NCBI GenBank assembly: GCA_019236485.1
Contig: JAFAIY010000382.1
Location: forward strand, 1-15,077
Length of the DNA: 15,077 bases
Direction of reading: 5' to 3'
DNA from: Comamonas sp.
GTDB lineage: Bacteria; Pseudomonadota; Gammaproteobacteria; Burkholderiales; Burkholderiaceae_C
Positions 6,929 to 13,711 of the stretch are shown in pieces; positions within the stretch are counted from its first letter, which is position 1; each line of letters begins with the position of its first letter. The notes beneath the pieces were generated by a model. It did no database searches. It was not told where the DNA came from and worked only from the letters and a program-made list of their open reading frames with translations. A program made the position numbers and the translations under genes.

Positions 6929-7621
6929 ATGGAAGCCTTGCTCGGCGCCGATTTCTGGATCGGGCTGCTCAAAATCGTCTGGATCAACATCATTCTCTCG
7001 GGCGACAACGCCGTCGTCATCGCGCTGGCCGCGCGCGGCCTGCCGCCCGGGCAGCAGAAAAAAGCGGTTCTGTTCGGTTCGGGCGCCGCCGTGGTCTTGC
7101 GCATCGCGCTGACCCTGGTGGCCGCCAAGCTCATGCAGCTGCCGCTGGTGGAAGTGGTCGGCGGTCTGCTGCTGCTGTGGATAGGCGTGGGCCTGCTCAA
7201 GGGCGAGGATGAGGCCGAAGACTCTGGAAATGTCGTCAAACAGAGCATGATGGCGGCGGTTCGCACTATTTTGATGGCCGATCTGGTCATGAGCCTGGAC
7301 AACGTGATCGCCGTGGCGGCCGCTGCGGGTGGCAATATGCTGCTGCTGATCCTGGGCCTGGCGATCAGCATTCCGCTGGTGGTCTTCGGCTCCACGCTGA
7401 TGATCAGGCTGATGGAACGCTTTCCCGTCATCGTCACGCTGGGTGCGGCGCTGATAGGCTGGGTGGCCGGCGAAACCATCGCCAGCGACCATCTGCTCGA
7501 AGCCTGGGTTCAGGCCAATCCCTGGGCACCTCTTTCGGCTGCAGTCGCGGGCGCCCTGCTGGTGGTGGGCCTGGGCAGGTGGATGCGGCTCAAGGCCGCG
7601 GGCCAGGGCGCGGCGGCCTAG
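6929..7621 (+). CDS. TerC/YjbE-family integral membrane protein
   Basis: A 230-residue polytopic inner-membrane protein of the TerC family, subtype YjbE, whose members are linked to metal ion (especially manganese) export and tellurite or metal stress. The paired signature acidic motifs are present: SGDNAVVIALA (24-34, D26 and N27) and MSLDNVIAVAAA (121-132, D124 and N125), each in a hydrophobic helix. About six or seven membrane segments are visible, with a charged cytoplasmic loop near KGEDEAEDSG (91-100). The start at 6929 was preferred over 6911 because GGGAAG stands 8 bases before it. It is a single-gene unit, divergent from the response regulator gene and closed by a strong terminator. 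The substrate is not shown by the sequence; manganese is inferred from the family. Confidence 0.88.
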   Translation: MEALLGADFWIGLLKIVWINIILSGDNAVVIALAARGLPPGQQKKAVLFGSGAAVVLRIALTLVAAKLMQLPLVEVVGGLLLLWIGVGLLKGEDEAEDSGNVVKQSMMAAVRTILMADLVMSLDNVIAVAAAAGGNMLLLILGLAISIPLVVFGSTLMIRLMERFPVIVTLGAALIGWVAGETIASDHLLEAWVQANPWAPLSAAVAGALLVVGLGRWMRLKAAGQGAAA

Positions 7622-7637
7622 CGCGGCGCCCAGAATG

Positions 7638-7668
7638 CCAAACGCCCGCGGTTGAGGCGGGCGTTTGG
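7638..7668. terminator. Bidirectional intrinsic terminator between terC and barstar gene
   Basis: CCAAACGCCCGC (7638-7649) and GCGGGCGTTTGG (7657-7668) make a perfect 12-bp stem with a 7-base loop. The GC core is flanked by AAA on the left and TTT on the right, so it can stop transcripts from both sides. It lies 16 bases past the terC stop and 18 bases past the barstar stop. Confidence 0.85.
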
Positions 7669-7686
7669 CTCGGGCCTTGCGCGCGG

Positions 7687-8112
7687 CTAGAGGAAGGAAT
7701 AGAAGCAGCGGAAGGGAATCTTGCGCTCGGCCCAGAATTCCGCCGTGTCGCGGAACACGTCCAGCAATTGCTCGCGGATTTCCTTGTCGAACTTGGGCGT
7801 GGTGGGGATCTGGTCCAGCACCACCACAAAACCGGGTTGCGGACCTGCCTTGTGTATGGGGTCAGTCAGGCAGTCGTAGAGCGCATCCCAGTTTTTGCCG
7901 AAGTGGGCGGGCAGATGGAACTGGGTGGCCAGCAGCTCGAAAATATCGGCCTTGGTCTGGGCGTGGGCCAGATTGGCGTAGAGAAAGTGGGCACCCAGGG
8001 TTTCGGCCGCGGCCTGCAGGTCCGGAATGCGATAGGCGCGTATGGACTGCACGATGTTCGTGCGAACATTGCGCAGCGGGATCTCGGCAGGCTTACGAAG
8101 TGGCGTGTCCAT
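7687..8112 (-). CDS. Barstar-family ribonuclease inhibitor
   Basis: A 141-residue protein with a barstar domain (about residues 25-141). Barstars are cytoplasmic proteins that plug the active site of barnase-type RNases. The key helix reads HFGKNWDALYDCLTD (70-84), which aligns by eye with the barnase-binding helix of Bacillus barstar: D76 with Asp35, Y79 with Trp38, D80 with Asp39 and C81 with Cys40. A later helix, REQLLDVFRDTAEFW, matches the second contact region. Start at 8112 was chosen because an AG-rich stretch precedes it; an in-frame ATG at 8139 would add nine residues. The protein has an extension of about 25 residues before the barstar fold. It lies directly downstream of a secreted RNase gene in the same direction, 116 bases apart, so it is probably the immunity protein for it. 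Confidence 0.88.
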   Translation of the reverse strand: MDTPLRKPAEIPLRNVRTNIVQSIRAYRIPDLQAAAETLGAHFLYANLAHAQTKADIFELLATQFHLPAHFGKNWDALYDCLTDPIHKAGPQPGFVVVLDQIPTTPKFDKEIREQLLDVFRDTAEFWAERKIPFRCFYSFL

Positions 8113-8177
8113 CTCCGTGATTCTTTCTAAAAACATCAAAATTATTGGCAGAGGTGGTGCTGAGTAAGCTGTAGGTC

Positions 8178-8222
8178 ATCTGCGCAACCCGCCGTGGCAC
8201 GAGTTCGGGCGCTCAAGCAGAT
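8178..8222 (-). repeat. Imperfect inverted repeat between RNase and barstar genes
   Basis: ATCTGC (8178-8183) and GCAGAT (8217-8222) are perfect complements, and inside them CCCG and CGGG arms continue the pairing with bulges. The structure fills most of the 116-base spacer just after the RNase stop. It may stabilise or separate the two parts of the mRNA and so set the ratio of inhibitor to toxin. It lacks a T-run. Confidence 0.35.
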
Positions 8223-8228
8223 CATGGC

Positions 8229-8648
8229 TCATTCAACGATCTGCTGGAAGCTGTTGTAGTGATCGCCGGTGTAAAAGCAGGCATCCGGGGTCTGGGGCTG
8301 CAGCCCGCCGCAGACTATGCGCCGCGCACCGCGGTTGCGGGCCCCGGGCGTGCGCACCGTGTACTCGCGGTAATAGCCGCGCGCCTGGCGCGGCAGGATG
8401 CGTTCGCGGTTGCCGAAGACGGCGCCGTCCTTGTCGCTGGTGAAGGGGCCGCCCTGAAGAATGCGGCCATAGGTCGCACGGCCTTCGCGCGGCAGATCCG
8501 CGACAGCGATCGTCTCAAAACCGGGGACGGAAACGCTGGCTTCGGGCGCCTTGCGCGCCAACGCCACGGGGGATGCCAGCGCAAACGCGGCACCCAACAT
8601 CAGCGCTAAACCAGTCTGGTACACCTTGGCAGCAGCGGCCTTGAGCAT
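8229..8648 (-). CDS. Secreted guanyl-specific ribonuclease (RNase Sa/barnase family)
   Basis: A 139-residue RNase with an N-terminal signal peptide (hydrophobic stretch about 12-30, cleavage near SPVALA). The mature part aligns by eye with Streptomyces RNase Sa: GPFTSDKDGAVFGNRE (67-82), GYYREYTVRTPGARNRGARR (91-110), FYTGDHYNSF (125-134). The catalytic residues are all present: E95 (Sa Glu54), R106 (Arg65), R110 (Arg69) and H130 (His85). C113 and C124 could form a disulfide in the periplasm or outside. Members cleave RNA 3' of guanosine. GAAAGG at 8657-8662 stands 8 bases before the ATG. The barstar gene follows, which fits a need to neutralise unexported enzyme. Role (nutrient RNA scavenging or attack on neighbours) is not shown by the sequence. 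Confidence 0.9.
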   Translation of the reverse strand: MLKAAAAKVYQTGLALMLGAAFALASPVALARKAPEASVSVPGFETIAVADLPREGRATYGRILQGGPFTSDKDGAVFGNRERILPRQARGYYREYTVRTPGARNRGARRIVCGGLQPQTPDACFYTGDHYNSFQQIVE

Positions 8649-8679
8649 TCACTAAACCTTTCAGAATCTCAGGTAATGC

Positions 8680-8722
8680 CTGAAATTTCGACCCGTAAGT
8701 GTGACGGATAGGCACTGAAATT
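8680..8722. repeat. Direct repeat CTGAAATT upstream of the RNase gene
   Basis: CTGAAATT occurs at 8680-8687 and again at 8715-8722, 35 bases start to start. A small dyad TCAGG-N5-CCTGA (8669-8683) overlaps the first copy. The area is AT-richer than its surroundings and must hold the RNase promoter, though no good -35/-10 pair is clear. It may be a regulator site; chance is not excluded. Confidence 0.3.
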
Positions 8723-8776
8723 GCAAGTTATGCTTATTTTTTATGCAGTTGTGCCATGTCTGTCGACCATAGACAG

Positions 8777-8812
8777 CACGGCCCTGCCGGGCCTCGAGCC
8801 GGCAGGGCCGTG
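8777..8812 (-). terminator. 14-bp hairpin downstream of putP
   Basis: CACGGCCCTGCCGG (8777-8790) and CCGGCAGGGCCGTG (8799-8812) are perfect complements around an 8-base loop. It begins 12 bases after the putP stop. On the minus strand it is not followed by a T-run, so it may act as a 3'-end stabiliser or a Rho-aided terminator more than a classical intrinsic terminator. Confidence 0.65.
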
Positions 8813-8824
8813 GGGGACATCGCC

Positions 8825-10315
8825 TTATTCGCCGTGGGCCGCGATTTCGGCTTCGACTTCCCTGTGCGTGGCCGCGACGGCGGGCGACGGGGCCTTGTCC
8901 AGCAGGCTGACCAGCACGATGGCGATCGCGGACAGCGCAAAGCCGGGCACGATCTCATAGAGCTTGAACCACTGGTAGTGCTGCCAGACCAGCACCGTGA
9001 CCGCGCCCACGACCATGCCGGCCAGGGCGCCGTTGCGCGTCATGCGGCTCCAGAGCAGGGACAGCAGCACCAGCGGACCGAAGGCCGCGCCGAAGCCGGC
9101 CCAGGCATTGCTGACCATGCCCAGCACCTTGCTGTCGGGGTCCTGGGCGATGGCGATGGCGATCACGGCAATCGCGAACACCATGGCGCGGCCGAACCAG
9201 ACCAGCTGCCGCTGGCTGGCGTTGCGGTGCAAAAAGGTCTTGTAGATGTCCTGGGTCAGGGCGCTGGAGCAGACCAGCAGCTGGCAGGACAGCGTGCTCA
9301 TCACGGCGGCCAGCACCGCGGCCAGCAGGATGCCGCTGATCCAGGGGTTGAACAGCAGCTTGGCCACTTCGAGGAACACGGTTTCGTGGTTGGCGTTCAC
9401 GCCCACGGCCAGGTCGGGGCGGCTGCCGAAGAAGGCGATGCCGAAAAAGCCCACGGCCACGGCTCCGCCCAGGCACAGCATCATCCAGCTCATGCCGATG
9501 CGGCGCGCGTTGGGAATGGTCTTGACCGATTCCGCGGCCATGAAGCGCACCAGGATATGCGGCTGGCCGAAATAGCCCAGGCCCCAGGCCAGCAGCGAGA
9601 CCACGGCGATCGCGCTCTGGCCCTGGAACATGTCGAAGGCACCGTCGCGCGCGGTATCGATGATGGCCGTGCTGGCGCCCACGCCGCCGTCGGCGTAGAT
9701 CACCATCAGCGGGGCCAGCAGCAGCGCCGTGATCATCAGCGAGGCCTGGATGGTGTCGGTCCAGCTCACGGCCAGAAAGCCGCCTATGAACACATAGGCC
9801 ATGGTGGCGACGGCGCCCACCCACAGGGCGGTCTGGTAGTCCATGCCGAACATGCTCTCGAACAGGCGGGCACCGGCCACCACGCCCGAGGCGCAGTACA
9901 GGGTGAAGAACACCAGGATCACCAGGGCCGTGACTATGCGCAGCAGATTGCTGCGGTCCTCGAAGCGGTTGGTGAAGTAGTCGGGCAGGGTCAGCGCATT
10001 GCCGACCTTCTCGGTATAGACGCGCAGGCGTGCGGCCACGAAGCGCCAGTTGCACCAGGCTCCCAGGCACAGGCCGATGGCGATCCAGGATGCCGACAGT
10101 CCCGTGGCGAACACGGCGCCGGGCAGGCCCATGAGCAGCCAGCCGCTCATGTCCGAAGCCCCGGCCGAAAGCGCCGTGACCACCGAGCCCAGACTGCGCC
10201 CGCCGAGTATGTAGTCGGAGAGGTTGGTCGTGGCTTTGTAGCCGGCCCAGCCTATGAGCAGCATGCCCAGCAGATAGATGGCAAAGGTGACGAGGGTTGG
10301 CGTATTGGCAGTCAT
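8825..10315 (-). CDS. putP: PutP, sodium/proline symporter
   Basis: A 496-residue inner-membrane transporter of the sodium:solute symporter family, close to the 502 residues of E. coli PutP, importing L-proline with sodium. The start at 10315 has GGAG a few bases before it. The segment SAGASDMSGWLLMGLPGA (50-67) carries D55 and S57, which in E. coli PutP are needed for sodium binding, and R40 in GGRS is also conserved. Other family stretches are seen: GYFGQPHILVRFMA, then AESVKTIPNARRIGMSWM, and SCQLLVCSSALTQDIY. About 13 hydrophobic helices can be traced, and a short charged tail ends the protein. No proline dehydrogenase gene (putA) lies beside it in this window. It is flanked by strong hairpins on both sides, so it is probably transcribed alone. 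Close relatives transporting other solutes exist, but the match to PutP is strong. Confidence 0.93.
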   Translation of the reverse strand: MTANTPTLVTFAIYLLGMLLIGWAGYKATTNLSDYILGGRSLGSVVTALSAGASDMSGWLLMGLPGAVFATGLSASWIAIGLCLGAWCNWRFVAARLRVYTEKVGNALTLPDYFTNRFEDRSNLLRIVTALVILVFFTLYCASGVVAGARLFESMFGMDYQTALWVGAVATMAYVFIGGFLAVSWTDTIQASLMITALLLAPLMVIYADGGVGASTAIIDTARDGAFDMFQGQSAIAVVSLLAWGLGYFGQPHILVRFMAAESVKTIPNARRIGMSWMMLCLGGAVAVGFFGIAFFGSRPDLAVGVNANHETVFLEVAKLLFNPWISGILLAAVLAAVMSTLSCQLLVCSSALTQDIYKTFLHRNASQRQLVWFGRAMVFAIAVIAIAIAQDPDSKVLGMVSNAWAGFGAAFGPLVLLSLLWSRMTRNGALAGMVVGAVTVLVWQHYQWFKLYEIVPGFALSAIAIVLVSLLDKAPSPAVAATHREVEAEIAAHGE

Positions 10316-10376
10316 GGAAGCTCCGGATCGGCGCGGCGCGCCGTCGGCGGCAGTGGTGCCGGCAGCGCGCAAACAA

Positions 10377-10418
10377 ATCCGCCAGGTGGCCTCCTGTTGG
10401 GAAGCCGCCCTGGCGGAT
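10377..10418 (-). terminator. Intrinsic terminator between the penicillin-binding protein gene and putP
   Basis: ATCCGCCAGG (10377-10386) and CCTGGCGGAT (10409-10418) are perfect 10-bp complements. The 22-base interior can extend the stem with GGCTTCC/GGAGGCC pairing around a short loop (one G-U pair). Read on the minus strand it is followed by TTTGTTTG, a fair T-run. It lies 63 bases after the penicillin-binding protein stop. It also precedes putP by 61 bases, so if putP's promoter is upstream of it, it could act as an attenuator. Confidence 0.75.
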
Positions 10419-10481
10419 GTCAGACTGCAATTGGACCAGTTATTCGACAGCCCAGCGGCGCATATGGCTGAAAACCGGGGC

Positions 10482-13013
10482 TCAGGGCCTGTCCTCGGGC
10501 GGGTTCAGCGGTCCCGCGGGGGGCAGAGGCGTGCCTATATCGCTCCAGCCGGAGGGCGTGGGCGTTCTGGCCGCCGCGGGCGCAGCATCGCCGGGAGCCA
10601 GTCCCGGGCTGCTGTCCACATCGGGCGGCGGGGCGCTGCGGTCCGGGGCGGCCGGCGCTCCGGGCTGGGCCGGGGGCAGGGCGGGCGTGCTCTCGGTGAT
10701 GTCGGCATCGCCGTCATTCCTGCCGGGTGCTGGAGAGGGAGCGTGCTCGGGCGCGTTCCTGGCGGGAGCCTGCTCCTTGTCCTCGTTGGCCGGGCCGCTC
10801 CATCGCTGCATCCTGTCGCGCAGGCGGTCGACGAAATCGCTCCACCAGTGGCTGGTATTGGGTTCGGCAAAGCCGGCCTTGGCGCTGAGCAGCGGGCTGC
10901 GCAGCGTGCGCGACATGAAGTCGCCCACCATGGGCAGGGCGCTGCGCGAGCCCTGGCCCCACTGGTCGTTCCTGAGCGTGATGCGCGCGTCGTTGAAGCC
11001 GGCCCAGGCACCGGCCACGATCTGCGGATGCATGAGGATGAACCAGCCGTCGGCATTGCCCTGGGTGGTGCCGGTCTTGCCGGCCACGTCGGCGCGTATG
11101 CCGTACTGCTTGCGAATCGCGCGGCCCGTGCCCTTGTCGATCACGGCGCGCATCATCGTCAGCAGGCCGTAGTTGTGCTCCTCGCTCCAGACCGGGTCCG
11201 GCTTGGGCGGCGTGAACTCGGCCAGCACCTCGCCGTCGGCGCTCTCGATGCGGGTGACCAGCTGGGGCGGGGTGTAGCGGCCCGAGTTGGCGATGCTGCC
11301 ATAGGCGTTGACCATCTCCAGCAGCGTCACCGGGCTGGAGCCCAGGGCCAGCGAGGGCACGGACTCCAGCGGGCTCTGGCGCACGCCCAGGGCGCGCGCC
11401 AGCTTGATGACGCGGTCCATGCCGACCTCCTGGCCCAGTTCGGCGGTGATGGTGTTCTTGGAATAGGCCAGCGCATCGCTCAGCGTCATGGGCACGCCCG
11501 TGGGGTCTACCGCATCGCTGGGGCGCCAAACCTCGCCGCCGGCCAGCTTGATCTCCACCTCCTCGTCCTTGCGCGTGTCCTCGGGCCTGGCGCCCTGCTG
11601 CAGCGCCGCGCCATAGACAAAGGGCTTGAAGGTGGAGCCGGGCTGGCGCCGCGCCTGCGCCACATGGTCGAAAGCGTCCTGGCTGTAGTCGCGGCTGCCG
11701 ACCCAGGCCAGCACGGCCGAGGTGCGCGGGTCCATGGCCAGAAAGCCCGCCTGCACGCGGGTCTTGTCCTCGCGCAAGGCCTTCATGAAGGCCTTGTCGG
11801 CCAGCAGCTTCTTCAGCGCCTCGTCCTCGCTCAGCGCATCGGCCCTGCCGCTGCGCGTGAGCTTGCGGAAGTCCTCGCTTTCGCGCACCAGCTGCCGCAC
11901 CAGTGCACTGTCGGCGGACCAGCCGTCGCGGCGGCTCCAGTTGCTGTTGGCAACACCCTGCAGGGTGCGCATCTGGCGCTCCACCGACTGCTGGGCCCAG
12001 GCCTGCAGCCTTGAATCCAGCGTGGTGCGCACCACCAGGCCATCGGTGTAGATGTTGTAGTCGTGCTTGTCGGCCCAGGCGATCAGCCATTTGCGCAGCT
12101 GCTGGGCAAAGTGGGGCGCCATGCCCGTGGGCTCTTCCTGGCGCTCGAAGTCCAGGCGCATGGGCCGCTTCTTCAGGCGCTCGAACTCATCGTCCTTCAG
12201 CTCGCCGCGCTTGACCATCTGGGCCAGCACCGTGTTGCGCCGGGCGATCGCGCGGTCCGGATTGATCACCGGGTTGTAATAGGCATTGCCCTTGAGCATG
12301 CCCACCAGGGTGGCGCTCTCCAGCACCGTGAGCCTGGCGGCCGGCTTGTCGAAATAGGTGCGCGCCGCCATCTCTATGCCGTAGGCGTTGTAGAGAAACG
12401 GCACGGTGTTCAGATAGGTCTCGAGGATCTCGTCCTTGGTGTAGAGCGCCTCGATCTTGAAGGCCGTGATGGCTTCCTTGAGCTTGCGGTTGATATTGCG
12501 CGCGCGGCCGATCTCGGTCGGGTAGAGATTGCGCGCCAGCTGCTGGGTGATGGTGGAGCCGCCTTGCGGATCGCCGTTCAGCGTGTGGATGGCCGAACCC
12601 AGGGTGCGCGTGAAGTCCATGCCATGGTGCTCGTAGAAGCGGTGGTCCTCGGTCGCGACCAGGGCCTTCACCACCGCGGGCGCGATCTGCTCCAGCGGCA
12701 CCCACTGGCGGTTGCTGCGCTTGAACTCGCCGATCAGCTTGCCGTCGGCGCTCATGATCTGCGCGGGCTGCTCGAGCTTGGCCTTGCGGATATCGCTGAT
12801 GCTGGGCGTGAACGGAATCAGCAGCAGCACATAGACGAAGAACAGCACCGGCAGGGACGCGAGCAGCCACAGCCATTCGCGCCGCGTCGGCCAGCGGCGC
12901 CACCAGGGCAGCTCCGCCAGGCGCTGGCCCAGGGCGGACGCGCGCCAGCGCATCCACCACGCCGCGGCCAGGGTGAGCCATTTTTCTTTCAATTCGTTCA
13001 AGGACAAACGCAC
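10482..13013 (-). CDS. Class A penicillin-binding protein (glycosyltransferase and transpeptidase)
   Basis: An 843-residue bifunctional peptidoglycan synthase, anchored by one membrane helix (about 47-68) with its active domains in the periplasm. The GT51 glycosyltransferase domain has ATEDHRFYEHHGMD (120-133, catalytic E122) and GGSTITQQLARNLYP (151-165). It polymerises lipid II. The transpeptidase domain has SxxK (S460-TF-K463 in GSTFKPF), SxN (S518-K-N520) and KTG (646-648), which cross-links peptides and binds beta-lactams. A charged insertion of about 60 residues lies near 360-420. After about residue 745 comes a roughly 95-residue tail rich in Pro, Ala and Asp that looks disordered. The start at 13013 is GTG with no clear ribosome site; M21 is an alternative that keeps the membrane helix. 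The upstream neighbour is the divergent peroxidase gene. It is of the PBP1A/1B type; I do not assign a symbol. Confidence 0.94.
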   Translation of the reverse strand: MRLSLNELKEKWLTLAAAWWMRWRASALGQRLAELPWWRRWPTRREWLWLLASLPVLFFVYVLLLIPFTPSISDIRKAKLEQPAQIMSADGKLIGEFKRSNRQWVPLEQIAPAVVKALVATEDHRFYEHHGMDFTRTLGSAIHTLNGDPQGGSTITQQLARNLYPTEIGRARNINRKLKEAITAFKIEALYTKDEILETYLNTVPFLYNAYGIEMAARTYFDKPAARLTVLESATLVGMLKGNAYYNPVINPDRAIARRNTVLAQMVKRGELKDDEFERLKKRPMRLDFERQEEPTGMAPHFAQQLRKWLIAWADKHDYNIYTDGLVVRTTLDSRLQAWAQQSVERQMRTLQGVANSNWSRRDGWSADSALVRQLVRESEDFRKLTRSGRADALSEDEALKKLLADKAFMKALREDKTRVQAGFLAMDPRTSAVLAWVGSRDYSQDAFDHVAQARRQPGSTFKPFVYGAALQQGARPEDTRKDEEVEIKLAGGEVWRPSDAVDPTGVPMTLSDALAYSKNTITAELGQEVGMDRVIKLARALGVRQSPLESVPSLALGSSPVTLLEMVNAYGSIANSGRYTPPQLVTRIESADGEVLAEFTPPKPDPVWSEEHNYGLLTMMRAVIDKGTGRAIRKQYGIRADVAGKTGTTQGNADGWFILMHPQIVAGAWAGFNDARITLRNDQWGQGSRSALPMVGDFMSRTLRSPLLSAKAGFAEPNTSHWWSDFVDRLRDRMQRWSGPANEDKEQAPARNAPEHAPSPAPGRNDGDADITESTPALPPAQPGAPAAPDRSAPPPDVDSSPGLAPGDAAPAAARTPTPSGWSDIGTPLPPAGPLNPPEDRP

Positions 13014-13219
13014 GGTGCAGGGCAGCCGGCCAAGGGCTGCAAGAAGGCAAGACTGCGAAGAATGCCCAAAAAACAGGCGTTCTGCTTGCGGGGATAGTTT
13101 TTTCTATGGTCGCAGCCCCGGTATTGTGTCCGTGGCCTGGTCGAGCAGGGTTGTTTCTAGCTGTGAGATAGCTTGCCGACTGGCTTAAGCTTGTGGTTTC
13201 GCATTCGCGGGAGAGCAGC

Positions 13220-13708
13220 ATGGCAAACAGTGTTTATGACTTTGAAGCCACCGACATCCAGGGGCGCAGCGTCCCTTTGTCGCAGTACCAGGGCAAGGTG
13301 CTGCTGATCGTGAACACCGCCAGCGCCTGCGGCTTCACGCCCCAGTACAAAGGTTTGCAGGCTCTGCATGAGCAATATGCGGAGCGGGGGCTGGTGGTGC
13401 TGGGCTTTCCCTGCAACCAGTTCGGTGCGCAGGAAAAAGGTACGGATCAGGAGATTGCGAGCTTCTGCGAGCTGAACTTCGGCGTGAGCTTTCCGCTCAT
13501 GCACAAGATCGAGGTCAACGGCGACGGCGCCCACCCGCTGTACCGCTGGCTCACGGCCGAAGCTCCGGGCGTGCTGGGCACCAAATCCATCAAATGGAAC
13601 TTCACCAAGTTCCTCGTGGGCCGCGACGGGCAGGTGATCAGCCGCCATGCACCCCAGGACAAGCCCGAGAAGCTGGGCGCCGACATCGAGGCCGCGCTGG
13701 CCGCCTAG
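13220..13708 (+). CDS. Glutathione peroxidase family, thioredoxin-type
   Basis: A 162-residue cytoplasmic peroxidase that reduces hydrogen peroxide and organic hydroperoxides. The peroxidatic cysteine is C37 in NTASACGFTPQY, in place of the selenocysteine of animal enzymes. The rest of the tetrad is Q71 (GFPCNQFGAQE), W126 and N127 (SIKWNFTKFL). C83 in EIASFCELNF is in the position of the resolving cysteine of thioredoxin-dependent members, so thioredoxin is a likelier reductant than glutathione. The ATG at 13220 is preceded by GGGAG at 13209-13213; an in-frame start at 13193 is less likely. The 206-base region upstream, shared with the divergent penicillin-binding protein gene, shows no promoter I can assign. 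It ends 3 bases from the convergent LysR gene. Confidence 0.93.
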   Translation: MANSVYDFEATDIQGRSVPLSQYQGKVLLIVNTASACGFTPQYKGLQALHEQYAERGLVVLGFPCNQFGAQEKGTDQEIASFCELNFGVSFPLMHKIEVNGDGAHPLYRWLTAEAPGVLGTKSIKWNFTKFLVGRDGQVISRHAPQDKPEKLGADIEAALAA

Positions 13709-13711
13709 GTC

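Noticed and set aside
8756..10471. Long plus-strand open frame opposite putP
   Set aside because: It mirrors a full-length PutP with conserved motifs, and its product is low-complexity Gly/His/Gln-rich text without a domain.
13075..13110. T-run and A-run between the penicillin-binding protein and peroxidase genes, considered as a terminator
   Set aside because: No convincing GC-rich stem precedes either run, and both flanking genes start here, so nothing needs to be ended.
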